A stretch of DNA of 64,000 nucleotides, from contig NZ_JADKYP010000021.1 in the NCBI RefSeq assembly GCF_015354405.1, forward strand, positions 1 to 64,000. Reading direction: 5' to 3'. This document shows positions 34,022 to 41,504 of the stretch, one piece after another. The notes under the pieces are model-generated. The model worked only from the letters and a program-made list of their open reading frames with translations, ran no database searches and was not told the DNA's origin. The stretch is from Nocardia sp. BSTN01. GTDB taxonomy: Bacteria > Actinomycetota > Actinomycetes > Mycobacteriales > Mycobacteriaceae. Position numbers and translations under genes: made by a program. How positions within the stretch are numbered: the stretch's first letter is position 1; every line of letters begins with the position of its first letter.

Positions 34022-34746
34022 ACCTCCGGCAGTTTTATAGCTAACTCACAGGTGCAGGAGAACAGGACGGATCGGCAGTCGAAACACCAGCCACACGTCC
34101 GGCAGTAGCGGCTGGTGCGTTCGAGATCGCGGTCCAGGCAGTACCCGCACACCGTCCGGCGCCGGGCCGGCCACCGCTGCTCAGGCGGCAGGAAGGAGCG
34201 GTTGGAATACCAGATCCCGCCCACCCACTGCCCCGCTCGTTCCCCGAACACGTAGGCGGTGTGGGCGTAGGCCGGGTCGACGGTCAAGATCACCAGCTTG
34301 CTCGACCCCAACCAGCCCGACAGCCCCCGCGCACCGGCGACGGTGTCGATCGGGCCGAACGGTTGCCTCGGCAGGTAATCCTCGGCCGCGATCCGGGTAT
34401 CCGAGCGCCGGTCATACGCGCGTGGATGGACCCGCTTGGGCAGGGTGCCGTTGTGCGCCAATACCGTTCGCGCATCGCCGCCGAGCCGGAAGGGATGACA
34501 GTTGGATAGATCGACCGCGCCGCGGGTGGCGTAGCGGGAGTGGAACAACGCCGGGCCGTCCAGATGGTCGGCGCGGGTGCGGGCAAAGGTGCCGATCACG
34601 GTGTCAGCGTTCATGCCGTGCCCGGTGATGATGCGACCGCCGGCCACGATCGCGAAGCCGTGACCGTCGGGATTCGCATCAGCCCCGAACCGCAGCGCTC
34701 CCTTGTCGATCGCAGCACCGGCGGGGTAGTAGGTCAGCAGGCACAT
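34000..34746 (-). CDS. class II glutamine amidotransferase-like protein, copy 2, C-terminus altered by IS481
   Basis: 248 aa, paralogue of the copy at 30873. It starts ATG-TGC (MCLLTYYPAG), again placing Cys2 as nucleophile. HSRYATRG, NCHPF and LAHNGTL are retained, as is a C-terminal Cys-rich segment (CGYC, CRTC, CFDC, CTC). Its last residues (VDSLGS) are read from IS481 terminal DNA. The native tail, LAPIRRAATRFPASS, can be read on the other side of the IS and would end at 32964. The catalytic domain and zinc ribbons are untouched, so activity may persist. The start overlaps the amidoligase-2 stop by 13 bp, exactly as in copy 1. Confidence 0.82.
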   Translation of the reverse strand: MCLLTYYPAGAAIDKGALRFGADANPDGHGFAIVAGGRIITGHGMNADTVIGTFARTRADHLDGPALFHSRYATRGAVDLSNCHPFRLGGDARTVLAHNGTLPKRVHPRAYDRRSDTRIAAEDYLPRQPFGPIDTVAGARGLSGWLGSSKLVILTVDPAYAHTAYVFGERAGQWVGGIWYSNRSFLPPEQRWPARRRTVCGYCLDRDLERTSRYCRTCGWCFDCRSVLFSCTCELAIKLPEVVDSLGS

Positions 34747-35927
34747 TGCAGGGCCTCCATCTCCGCGGCCAGCGGCTGGTAGTCGGGGCGGGTGGTGACC
34801 CAGGTGGCGAAGCGGGCCCAGTCCCAGGCGCCGGCGCGGATATCGGCGACCCGCAGACCGCGGGTGTAGTCGATGGAGGCGGCGGTGAACGCGAGCGCGG
34901 CCTGCACCTGCTGCACATCCAGCGAGCTGGCGAACACCCGCACCTCCAACGTGTTGCGCGGCAGCGGATTGATCGCCTGATACCGCTCCAGCCCCAGCGC
35001 GTGCTGCGGCCCCTTGGCCGTGTCGCGGGCACGCGCGCGGGCGGCGCTGTCGAACTGGGCGTAATGCGTGCGGCGGCGCGCCAACCGTGTGACCGCTTCC
35101 TCGTTGCGGTACAACAGTTTCAGCCATCGATACACGTGTGCCGGGTTGTCGAACCCGGCCCGGCTGGCGTGCACGTGCAGCCCCACCGACGCGTCGGCCT
35201 CACACCCCAGCCGGTGCAGTTGGTCGAGCAGCGGCCAGGGAAACGACTCGATCGCATACCGGTAGGAGAGGGGGTGAGTGACGAGCTCGAACCCGGACGG
35301 CCTGATGGAAGAGTCGCGTTTCAGATATCCGAGGCCGGCGAGGTGGTCGGTGGCCAGGGTGGCGCAGGTGTCCAAGCGGTGTTCGGGGACGATGATTTCC
35401 AGTTCGAGCCCCAGATACAGGGGTCCGGTGCCGTGGAAGCGGGGGTCGGGGCGGTAGGTGTAGTTCCACACCTTTCCCCGGTTGCCGCAGGCCTCGCACC
35501 GGTGTCCGGGTTGGACGAGGGTGCCGCATGCCGGGCAGGCGTGGAATCGACTGGCGCAGCGGGGGCAGGCGCGGTGCCCGCCGGAGATGTAGCGGCTGTC
35601 GGCAGTGAACCGCCCGCAGCTGAAACACGCGGCGAACAACACGCTCGCGCACCGCGCGCACACCGGGTCATCGGTATCGGTGCGCAACTGCGGGCCGGTC
35701 AACTCCTGGCACGACACACACCCGGCCCACCCCGTCAGGCAGTGCGCGCACAACTCGGCCTCGTCGGCAGTGCGTGTCAACCGCAAGGAGGGGGTCCGGC
35801 AGTAGGCGCAGCGGGGTAGCTGTTGCCAACACGAGTCGCACACAGCGAAATTCGCGATGCACAGCTCCGTGTCGGCTGCCGCGCCGTCGCAGACCGCGCA
35901 CGGTGGACCCAGGATCGGATCGGTCAT
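34734..35927 (-). CDS. zinc-ribbon-array amidoligase, copy 2
   Basis: 397-aa paralogue of the amidoligase at 31619. Residues 10-148 hold ten CxxC motifs (CAVC, CDSC, CAYC, CAHC, CVSC, CARC, CFSC, CPRC, CPAC, CEAC). The catalytic part begins around residue 166 (GTGPLYLGLELEIIVP) and continues with YLKRDSSI, FELVTHPLS, VGLHVHASRAGF, YRNEE and YQAINPLPRNTLEVRVFASSL. The two copies agree over the whole catalytic domain but diverge strongly in the zinc array apart from the cysteines, suggesting an old duplication with different targets. ATG at 35927 with GGAGGG upstream. Confidence 0.85.
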   Translation of the reverse strand: MTDPILGPPCAVCDGAAADTELCIANFAVCDSCWQQLPRCAYCRTPSLRLTRTADEAELCAHCLTGWAGCVSCQELTGPQLRTDTDDPVCARCASVLFAACFSCGRFTADSRYISGGHRACPRCASRFHACPACGTLVQPGHRCEACGNRGKVWNYTYRPDPRFHGTGPLYLGLELEIIVPEHRLDTCATLATDHLAGLGYLKRDSSIRPSGFELVTHPLSYRYAIESFPWPLLDQLHRLGCEADASVGLHVHASRAGFDNPAHVYRWLKLLYRNEEAVTRLARRRTHYAQFDSAARARARDTAKGPQHALGLERYQAINPLPRNTLEVRVFASSLDVQQVQAALAFTAASIDYTRGLRVADIRAGAWDWARFATWVTTRPDYQPLAAEMEALQCAC

Positions 35928-35955
35928 GAACGCACACACCCTCCACAACAGAAAA

Positions 35956-35984
35956 GCGCCGGCCGACAGGGAGTCGACCGGCGC
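35956..35984 (-). terminator. Rho-independent terminator
   Basis: On the minus strand a 12-bp stem (GCGCCGGTCGAC with one G-T-type mismatch) and a 5-nt loop are followed by TTTTC. It ends the transcript of the gene at 36103 before the amidoligase-2 unit. Confidence 0.75.
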
Positions 35985-36102
35985 GGAAAACGGACAGAAA
36001 CAGGGCAAACAAGAACCGAGGTGAGCGCTCGGTAGAAGCGGAGACCCGCGTGTGCCAGAGCCGCTGCGTCAGGGCGAGAGGACGCGCGGTCTAGGTTTTC
36101 GC

Positions 36103-36678
36103 TCAGGCAGCCAAGCTTGAACGCGCGTACTCGCAGTCGTCGGCCGGTTGGCCGTGGTGGCGGCCCGGACAGTCGATAGATCGCAGGACGCGGTCGGCCA
36201 CCGACAGGCGAGTGCGTGTCTCGGCTTCGAGATCATCGATGCGGGACTTGGCGATCGCTTCGTAGTGCTGGTGCGAATCGGTCACCGATTCCAAGGGAGG
36301 GAATCCGGCCTGGATCCACGTCCGCGTGTACAGGCCGAACGCGGCGGTGTTGAGCGGGGCGCGCTGGCTGGCCGCCATGACCGCGAGCGCGACCTCGGCC
36401 GCCGTTCCCGGAACCGGGGACAGGCCCCCGGCGACGCGGTCGAGCAGTTCGCGGCAGTGCGACCGGTACACGAATTCCTGGCGCATCCGCTCATGGGTCG
36501 GCATCAGCAGCCCGAACGAGTGATAGAGGGTGTTGCGGTGGCGCGGATGGCGGCGTTGCGCGCGGGCGATTTCGTCTTCGGCCCAGTCGATCTGCTCGAA
36601 CACCGGCTCCAGGTCGGACAGACACCGAGAGACGACCGATGCGATATCAGCAACTTCGACGAGCTGGCTTTCGGTCAC
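36103..36678 (-). CDS. hypothetical helical protein
   Basis: 191-aa protein, GTG at 36678 with AAGGAG five bases before (VTESQLVEVADIASVV). It is rich in charged helices (DWAEDEIARAQRRHPRHRN, then DDLEAETRTRLSVADRVLRSID) and has no cysteine array. No known domain. It stands upstream of the amidoligase units with a terminator between, and opposite to the plus-strand gene at 36857, which shares the intergenic promoter region 36679-36856. Confidence 0.65.
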   Translation of the reverse strand: MTESQLVEVADIASVVSRCLSDLEPVFEQIDWAEDEIARAQRRHPRHRNTLYHSFGLLMPTHERMRQEFVYRSHCRELLDRVAGGLSPVPGTAAEVALAVMAASQRAPLNTAAFGLYTRTWIQAGFPPLESVTDSHQHYEAIAKSRIDDLEAETRTRLSVADRVLRSIDCPGRHHGQPADDCEYARSSLAA

Positions 36679-36856
36679 GGGGGCTCCTTTCGACAGCAAT
36701 GGGCAGTAGAGAAAAGGGAGGCGAGACATGACCGCGAGTTGACGGCTGACGTCGCTCCCTCTGACCGCGATGTGGCGGCGGCGCTGGATGGTTGGGCGTA
36801 TCGTTGAACCGCGAGGCGCGGGTTGATCTCACCCAGAATTTTGGGAGATCACGGAC

Positions 36857-37264
36857 ATGAACGACCCCCAGGCGAGCAGGAGCAAACGCGGACGGGACGC
36901 CGGGAATCTCGCTGGCCAACTACGTCATTCGCGGGAAGTAATGGATCGCCGCCGCGCGGTCGAACGTCGGCGCGAACAGAATGTCAGCGACGCGGTGCGG
37001 GAGTATTGGTCTGCGTGGCAGGCGATTTCGACGATTGAACAGCGCCGCGACCGCCGCGTCCGTGCGTTGCGCGACAAGATCGGCCACCTCGAACAAGCCG
37101 CCGCAACTGAAATCGCGGTACACCACGACAGGCAGGCGGCGGCTGTGGCGCGCATGAACGAGCAGGGATGTAGCACCGACGACATCGCCGAACTGCTCGA
37201 AATCAGCCTCAAAGGCGCTCAAAGGCGCTCGCCAACTACTGGCCGCCGGGCGGGCAGAGCCTGA
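36857..37264 (+). pseudogene. coiled-coil/HTH-like protein, frameshifted by a 10-bp duplication
   Basis: Basic, helical protein (RSKRGRDAGNL, then RRRAVERRREQNVSDAV) with a C-terminal helix pair, MNEQGCSTDDIAELLEISLKGA, that reads like a small sigma/HTH motif. At 37208-37227 the decamer CTCAAAGGCG is present twice in tandem. Removing one copy lets the frame continue as GARQLLAAGRAEPEPG and on to a stop at 37370, adding about 35 residues. The present stop at 37262-37264 therefore reflects a slippage mutation, unless the short form is functional. Only plus-strand backbone gene in this part of the element. Confidence 0.65.
37208..37227 (+). repeat. 10-bp tandem duplication
   Basis: Two exact consecutive copies of CTCAAAGGCG within a coding frame, followed by a third CTC. 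The original frame can be read through when one copy is dropped. Typical of replication slippage. Confidence 0.85.
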
Positions 37265-37454
37265 ACCTGGTGTGCAGACGACACATCGTCAGAGCGAGCA
37301 GAGACTCAACGAGCCGCAGCGGTCTGCGGAATTGGCAGAGCGATCGCCGAAACCGGCATCCGGGCAATAGCCCGCCGAGCGGACCGGCGAGCCGACGGCC
37401 GCCAGCAAGCTCGGCCTGGCGACGGTAGTGGCCTACGACTCGTGTCAGTGGAGA

Positions 37455-38066
37455 TCACGCGTCGTTGAGATAACCCCCGGCGTTCCAGACGATCCCCTGG
37501 AAACCGCCCGGGGGCACCGGATGCCGCACCGGGATCCCGGCGGCCGGTGCGAAGGGCCAAAAGCACATGCCGCATCGATGGCAGTACACGCCGGCGCGCC
37601 ACACCGCATAAGCCGCAGGCGCACCACGGCGAATCCGGGCCGACCGTCGCAGCCTCCGGAACGCGAACCACAGAATCAGCAAGGACGGAAGCGCAAGGAA
37701 AAGCGCAAGACCAAAAGTCCCCATCACAATCGAAGCAGTCGAGACGTCGGGCTGTGGACGGCTAATCAGCACGGCTCCAGCGGCGAAATACCCAACTGCA
37801 GGCAAGCTCAGCACCACTGCGAGGGTTGTGAGGCGGCCAGCACCCCGGAATCCAGGCTCCGGCGCGAGTGATTGTGCGAGATAACTGGATTGCGTCCGCT
37901 CAACGAGCGAGGAGCCCATGACCGGCACCGGACCCAGCGAACTCACACCGACACCGGAGTAGTAGTCGGTGCCATAGACCGTCGAGGTCCCCGAAGCGCG
38001 GATCGCAGGAACGCTCTGCACACAATCGTCGTAACCGCAAGAGGGACAAGATATATCGACGCTCAT
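37455..38066 (-). CDS. zinc-ribbon membrane protein
   Basis: 203-aa protein. The N-terminus has CPSCGYDDC, a rubredoxin-like knuckle, and a partner pair CHRCGMC occurs near residue 167. Between them are a Ser/Gly/Val-rich stretch and two predicted transmembrane helices (LTTLAVVLSLPAVGYFAAG and IVMGTFGLALFLALPSLLIL), followed by a basic FRRLRRSARIRRG loop, consistent with a two-pass topology and both zinc parts on the same side. ATG at 38066 with GGAGGGA upstream. Last recognisable element gene before the attachment site. Confidence 0.75.
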   Translation of the reverse strand: MSVDISCPSCGYDDCVQSVPAIRASGTSTVYGTDYYSGVGVSSLGPVPVMGSSLVERTQSSYLAQSLAPEPGFRGAGRLTTLAVVLSLPAVGYFAAGAVLISRPQPDVSTASIVMGTFGLALFLALPSLLILWFAFRRLRRSARIRRGAPAAYAVWRAGVYCHRCGMCFWPFAPAAGIPVRHPVPPGGFQGIVWNAGGYLNDA

Positions 38067-38386
38067 GAGGTTCCGATTCCCTCCGACCGCCGCTGCGCCG
38101 GAATGATCGCGGGTGCGCAACAACGTCTCTGCTCGTAGCCGGTGTCGAGATGGTTGCGTCCATCGAACACCTCCCCCCGGAGCCTGTCGATAGGTAAAAC
38201 GCACAGTTGTGTCACCCATCGGGCATGTACCTCCTCATCTGCCACACGAATATGGCGCACATCACACGACTCTGGTAGAGGGCGTGTACTTGTTATCTGT
38301 ATGAATCCGTGAAGTACGCGTGTCGAGCGTCGGCCTGCTCGAACGCGATGCCCTACCTGGACCCGTGAGTGTTGTCGATTGGTCTG

Positions 38387-38428
38387 CTGACGCCGTCAGG
38401 AGCAGGGATGAAGTGTTGACGGCGTCAG
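38387..38428. repeat. paired near-palindromes CTGACGCCGTCAG / TTGACGGCGTCAG
   Basis: The first unit (38387-38399) and the second (38416-38428) are 12-bp inverted copies of each other and each is itself nearly palindromic. Centres are 29 bp apart, close to three helical turns. This looks like a double operator or arm-type recombinase site near the element end. Confidence 0.6.
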
Positions 38429-38540
38429 CAGGGAACAGGTATCGTTTGCGCCGGAAAATTGCGCGAAGTCTCGTGAAATTCCCGTTGCTACCGGCGGAGA
38501 CGTTGCATCCGCAGCCTCAGCTCGATTTTTGCGAGGGAGT

Positions 38541-38571
38541 GGTTAGGGGTTCGATTCCCCTACCCCCTACA
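38541..38571 (+). other. isolated tRNA 3'-end-like sequence
   Basis: AGGGG-TTCGATT-CCCCT is a perfect T-arm, followed by ACCCCCT and A, as in a tRNA acceptor end. No matching 5' half (AGGGGGT) is present upstream. It may be a scar of an earlier integration or chance. Confidence 0.35.
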
Positions 38572-38925
38572 GGTGGCGCGTGCTCGTGTGAAGTGCGTGT
38601 ACGTCGAGCGGACTGCGGTTGTGCGGCCGCGAGTGCCATCCGGCAAGGACGTGCCGACTCCCTATGCGTCGACCGGTTGCTGGCGAAGGTGCACTCGCTT
38701 GGGTGCAGACGGGGCATCGCGGGGTCGCGCTCGAATGGCCCGACGCTCCAGGTCCGGCGCTGCCGGATGCTGCGTGGCGCTCATGGCCAACCCGATCCCA
38801 GGTGGCCAAGAACTGGCCAAGACGCCACGAAACAAGGCGCGACGGGACGAACTGGCTGAATGCCAAAAACGCTGTGACCTGTACGAACGAGCATCAAGCG
38901 GACCAGAAAGACAGTTCTCAGCGCT

Positions 38926-38970
38926 CTTACACACCAGCGGTCGGGGGTTCGAACCCCTCTGCGCCCACAG
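38926..38970 (+). other. tRNA-Val(TAC) 3' half; likely attR of the element
   Basis: CTTACAC (anticodon loop, TAC), ACCAG, a variable region GCGGTC, GGGGG-TTCGAAC-CCCTC and TGCGCCC-A give the complete 3' half of a tRNA. The matching 5' half (GGGCGCA...) is absent. Tyrosine integrases often recombine in the anticodon loop and leave exactly such a fragment at the distal end. The tRNA-type terminator right after it shows that the right flank is the original chromosomal 3' flank, so the element lies to the left. Confidence 0.65.
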
Positions 38971-38974
38971 CCGA

Positions 38975-39008
38975 CCTCTGATCTGTCAACACAGGTCAGA
39001 GGCTTTTT
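38975..39008 (+). terminator. Rho-independent terminator of the tRNA
   Basis: CCTCTGATCTGT and ACAGGTCAGAGG pair across CAAC with one mismatch and are followed by CTTTTT. Placed 5 bp after the tRNA 3' end. Confidence 0.85.
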
Positions 39009-39009
39009 C

Positions 39010-39306
39010 ACGCCACATGTCGACTTCGAAGTGGGCTCCGCGCTCATTCGCCTGGCTCGCCGTGGTGAACTCGAGTTCGATCAGGCGCGTGAACTGATTG
39101 CTGCGTTCAGCACGCATTCCGTGGAGCGAATCCGCGAGCCGGTGGATTCGGTCGCCGCTGTCGGAATGATCGACCACGCCGCCTACGCGGACGCTGGGTA
39201 TATCGTGTTGGCTCAGCGGCTCGCCTATCCGCTGATGACCCTGGACGACGGGATGCAGAAGGCAGCACGGATTCACGGAGTAGAAGTGATAAGTGCATCG
39301 GGCTGA
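39010..39306 (+). pseudogene. C-terminal remnant of a VapC/PIN-domain toxin
   Basis: About 97 codons without a proper start match the second half of VapC-type PIN domains: HVDFEVGSALIRLARRG resembles the HVDLEVLSAL block, and HAAYADAGYIVLAQRL followed by LMTLDDGMQKAAR contains the last acidic residues. The N-terminal strand with the first catalytic aspartate is missing, and no vapB precedes it. The remnant starts directly at the tRNA terminator, so an earlier rearrangement at this hotspot probably removed the 5' end. Confidence 0.75.
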
Positions 39307-39443
39307 ACCGTGCGGCACGCGGTGTCACTCGGCACGTCGGCCGGCAAGAAATAGGTATACGCAGGGGTAGTTCTACCGTCGCGGGGGTGCCCGTCGGTGA
39401 CGAGGCTGGAGTGCGTTCTATCGGTCACGTTGCGGAGGATTCG

Positions 39444-39899
39444 ATGTCTGCACCCAAGCTTCAGCACAGGTCTCATAGCGGCACGAGGACCTCGGAAGAG
39501 GTCTTGATGATCCGGCGATGCGCGAAATGTGACAAGTTGTATGCGCCGCTGACGGCGGGGTGTTCCTCGTGTGCGTCGGATGTCCTGGAACGGGTGCCGT
39601 CGTCGGGTGCGGGTTCGGTCGTGTCGTGGCGGGTGGTGGAACGTGCCGGTGCGGGGGGTGTGCTGGCTCAGTCGACGGTCGCGATCGTCGAACTCGACGA
39701 GGGCCCGTGGGTCTACACCTCGCTGGAGGGGGAGGTGCCGTTGCTTGCGGATCGGCCCGTGCGCGTGCATTTCCAGCCGCGTCCGCGAGACGACAGGTTT
39801 CCGGTCTTCGTCGTGTGTGCCGATCGCCGGCACCGGCAGTGCAGCCGCGAATCGGTGACTTCCTCGGGCTCCGACGGACGAGGCCATGCGTCGCGGTGA
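39444..39899 (+). CDS. DUF35 zinc-ribbon/OB-fold protein
   Basis: 151-aa protein of the DUF35 type, which usually partners thiolases or acyl-CoA enzymes. The rubredoxin-like ribbon is CAKCDKLYAPLTAGCSSC (about residues 26-43); the OB-fold follows with GSVVSWRVVER, STVAIVELDEGPWVYT and PVRVHFQPRP. ATG at 39444 with GGAGG seven bases before. No thiolase lies nearby, so its partner must be elsewhere or lost. The gene overlaps the next frame by 14 bp. Confidence 0.75.
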   Translation: MSAPKLQHRSHSGTRTSEEVLMIRRCAKCDKLYAPLTAGCSSCASDVLERVPSSGAGSVVSWRVVERAGAGGVLAQSTVAIVELDEGPWVYTSLEGEVPLLADRPVRVHFQPRPRDDRFPVFVVCADRRHRQCSRESVTSSGSDGRGHASR

Positions 39900-40251
39900 A
39901 CCTGGTGTCGCGCGGTGCTACAGCCAGGCATGGGTCCGGACCTCGCTGCAGCAATGCCGACTTCTCGAGAGAGACGGCTATCTCGATCCGCATGCGCGGT
40001 CGATAGTCGTATTCGCCATTCATTGGGCGCCGTTCGGCGGTGCCGACTCCAGCGAGTTGCTGGTGCGTTTCGGCGTCGCCAGACGACGGTTCCTGCAGAT
40101 GTTGCAGGCGGCGCTGGCTCCCGGCCGTACGGACAACAGGGAGACGAGGGGACTGAAGCAGCATCTGCTGGCAGCACTGGACTACGCATGGAATCCCAGT
40201 CGCGACCCCGCCCTCCTGCCGGATTTGGTGAACGGCGATCGAGCTTCGTGA
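39886..40251 (+). CDS. hypothetical protein, DUF3263/HTH-like
   Basis: 121-aa protein. The segment LDPHARSIVVFAIHWAPFGG followed by SSELLVRFGVARRRFLQMLQAAL resembles the actinobacterial DUF3263 pattern (a conserved acidic/aromatic helix, then a helix-turn-helix). It overlaps the DUF35 gene by 14 bp and is likely cotranscribed. A DNA-binding role is inferred only from this resemblance. Confidence 0.5.
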   Translation: MRRGEPGVARCYSQAWVRTSLQQCRLLERDGYLDPHARSIVVFAIHWAPFGGADSSELLVRFGVARRRFLQMLQAALAPGRTDNRETRGLKQHLLAALDYAWNPSRDPALLPDLVNGDRAS

Positions 40252-40404
40252 AGTCAGCAGCCCGCAGTTGAACGGTTGATGCCGCCGCCTCTCCGCGCGT
40301 CCACGAACACGCCGCGGCGCCCTGCGTGTCGACGGCGGCTACGTCGACTCAATCCTGCAATAGCGCACGGCCTCGCTCAGCGGTGACCACTGCGGACCGG
40401 GAGG

Positions 40405-40852
40405 TCAGGTTGCCGCGCCCGGAACCAGGCCCACCAAGCCTCCGTCGACGAGCAGGTCCTGACCGGTGATGTACGACGCCTCGTACGAGGCCAGGCTGGA
40501 TCGTGAAGAACACCCCTTTGATGTTGACGCCGACCACCCGGTCGAAATCGGCCTCGGTCACCGCGTCGGTCGGCGGGAAGAATCCGATGCCCGCGTTCAC
40601 GAAGAGCACGTCCAACCGGCCGTACCTGTTACGGATGGTGTCGAACAGGGCGTCGAGATCGGTCGTCTCGGCGGCGATCGTGAGTGCCTCCGGTCCGAGT
40701 TCCTGGGCGGCCGCGGCCAGCCGGGCCGGGTCGCGTCCGGTGACGATCACTCGCGCGCCCTCGTCGCGCAACCGTCGCGCCGTGGCCAGTCCCATACCGC
40801 TCGTACCGCCGGTGACCAGTGCGATCCTGCCGTCGAATCTGTTGTGTGCCAT
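40405..40852 (-). pseudogene. short-chain dehydrogenase with internal deletion
   Basis: The N-terminal Rossmann half is good (RIALVTGGTSGMGLATARRL, VLFVNAGIG, NIKGVFFTIQ; ATG at 40852). It then runs out of frame; the proper C-terminus continues in another frame as SYEASYITGQDLLVDGGL and ends at 40405. Roughly 90 codons, including the catalytic Ser and YxxxK, are missing between the halves. The protein cannot be an active SDR. Confidence 0.8.
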
Positions 40853-40921
40853 GCCGAGAAGCCTGCCGACGATCGCCCTGGACAACCGGTGCGAGGTCAA
40901 CGTGGGATCACTACCACCAGG

Positions 40922-41376
40922 CTATGCGGGTGCGGCCGACCGTTCCGGCGCCGGCAGGCGCGGGCGCTGCTCGGTCTCGGTGCCGGGCCGCGGGTTGTAC
41001 AGCACCAGATGCAGATCGGGATGGTCCGCGACGATCAGCGTGGTGGTGTCGAAGTACAGCTCACCCGCGTCCGGATGGCGCACCGCGTGGACCGCCTGCG
41101 TCGGGGCGCCGACGTCGTGGCGTGCCCACAACTCGGCGAATTCGGAACTGACCGAGGAGAGTTCGGTGATCACCCGGTCGAATTCGGGGTCGCCCTGCGC
41201 CGCATCGGCACGATAGGCGGCGACGACCGCCGGTGCGGCGGCGGTCCAGTGCAGATGCATCTCCCGGTAGCTCGCGTTTGGACGACCTGAACCGCCGGTG
41301 TTCCGGCCGGCTGTTCCGCCAGAGCCGGCGCGGCAGGCAGTATCGGCGCGACCGCGATGGCCGTCACCATGAGCAC
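40922..41376 (-). pseudogene. scrambled remnant: signal-peptide fragment joined to an MmyB ligand-binding domain
   Basis: From 41376 a frame reads MVTAIAVAPILPAAPALA, a clear signal peptide with AxA cleavage site, and then QPAGTPAVQVVQ. Near 41278 similarity switches frame to the C-terminal ligand-binding domain of MmyB-like XRE regulators (LHWTAAAPAVVAAYRADA, then FAELWARHDV, RHPDAGELYFDTTTL), ending at 40922. The regulator's HTH is gone and so is the secreted protein's body. These are two unrelated gene fragments brought together by deletion. Confidence 0.7.
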
Positions 41377-41504
41377 TCGCGCCCCGACTCGTAAGGTGGA
41401 CCGCGCCTTCGATTGAACGTCGTTCCCGCGGCCGACTCAACGGTTCGAACACATGTCAGATCAATTTTCCGGAACTCTCGGGACCCGCGCACATCGTCGT
41501 GCCC

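Larger units (their letters stand above)
38067..38925. other. non-coding right end of the element
   Basis: About 860 bp with no gene that I can support; the open frames here are low-complexity. It contains a pair of palindromes (38387-38428) and a tRNA-3'-end-like piece (38541-38571). Such end regions usually carry integrase/excisionase arm sites. Confidence 0.6.

Noticed and set aside
30873-36008. IS481-mediated duplication of the amidoligase modules
   Set aside because: The two modules differ too much in sequence, and only one IS copy with no flanking duplication is present, so the duplication predates the IS.
38320-38859. Plus-strand 179-aa frame in the element end
   Set aside because: It runs through palindromes and a tRNA-like piece, with no RBS and random-like composition.
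40922-41452. Single 176-aa gene from ATG 41452
   Set aside because: The N-terminal 55 residues are an out-of-frame reading of a signal-peptide fragment; only the C-terminal MmyB-like domain is real, so it is called a remnant.
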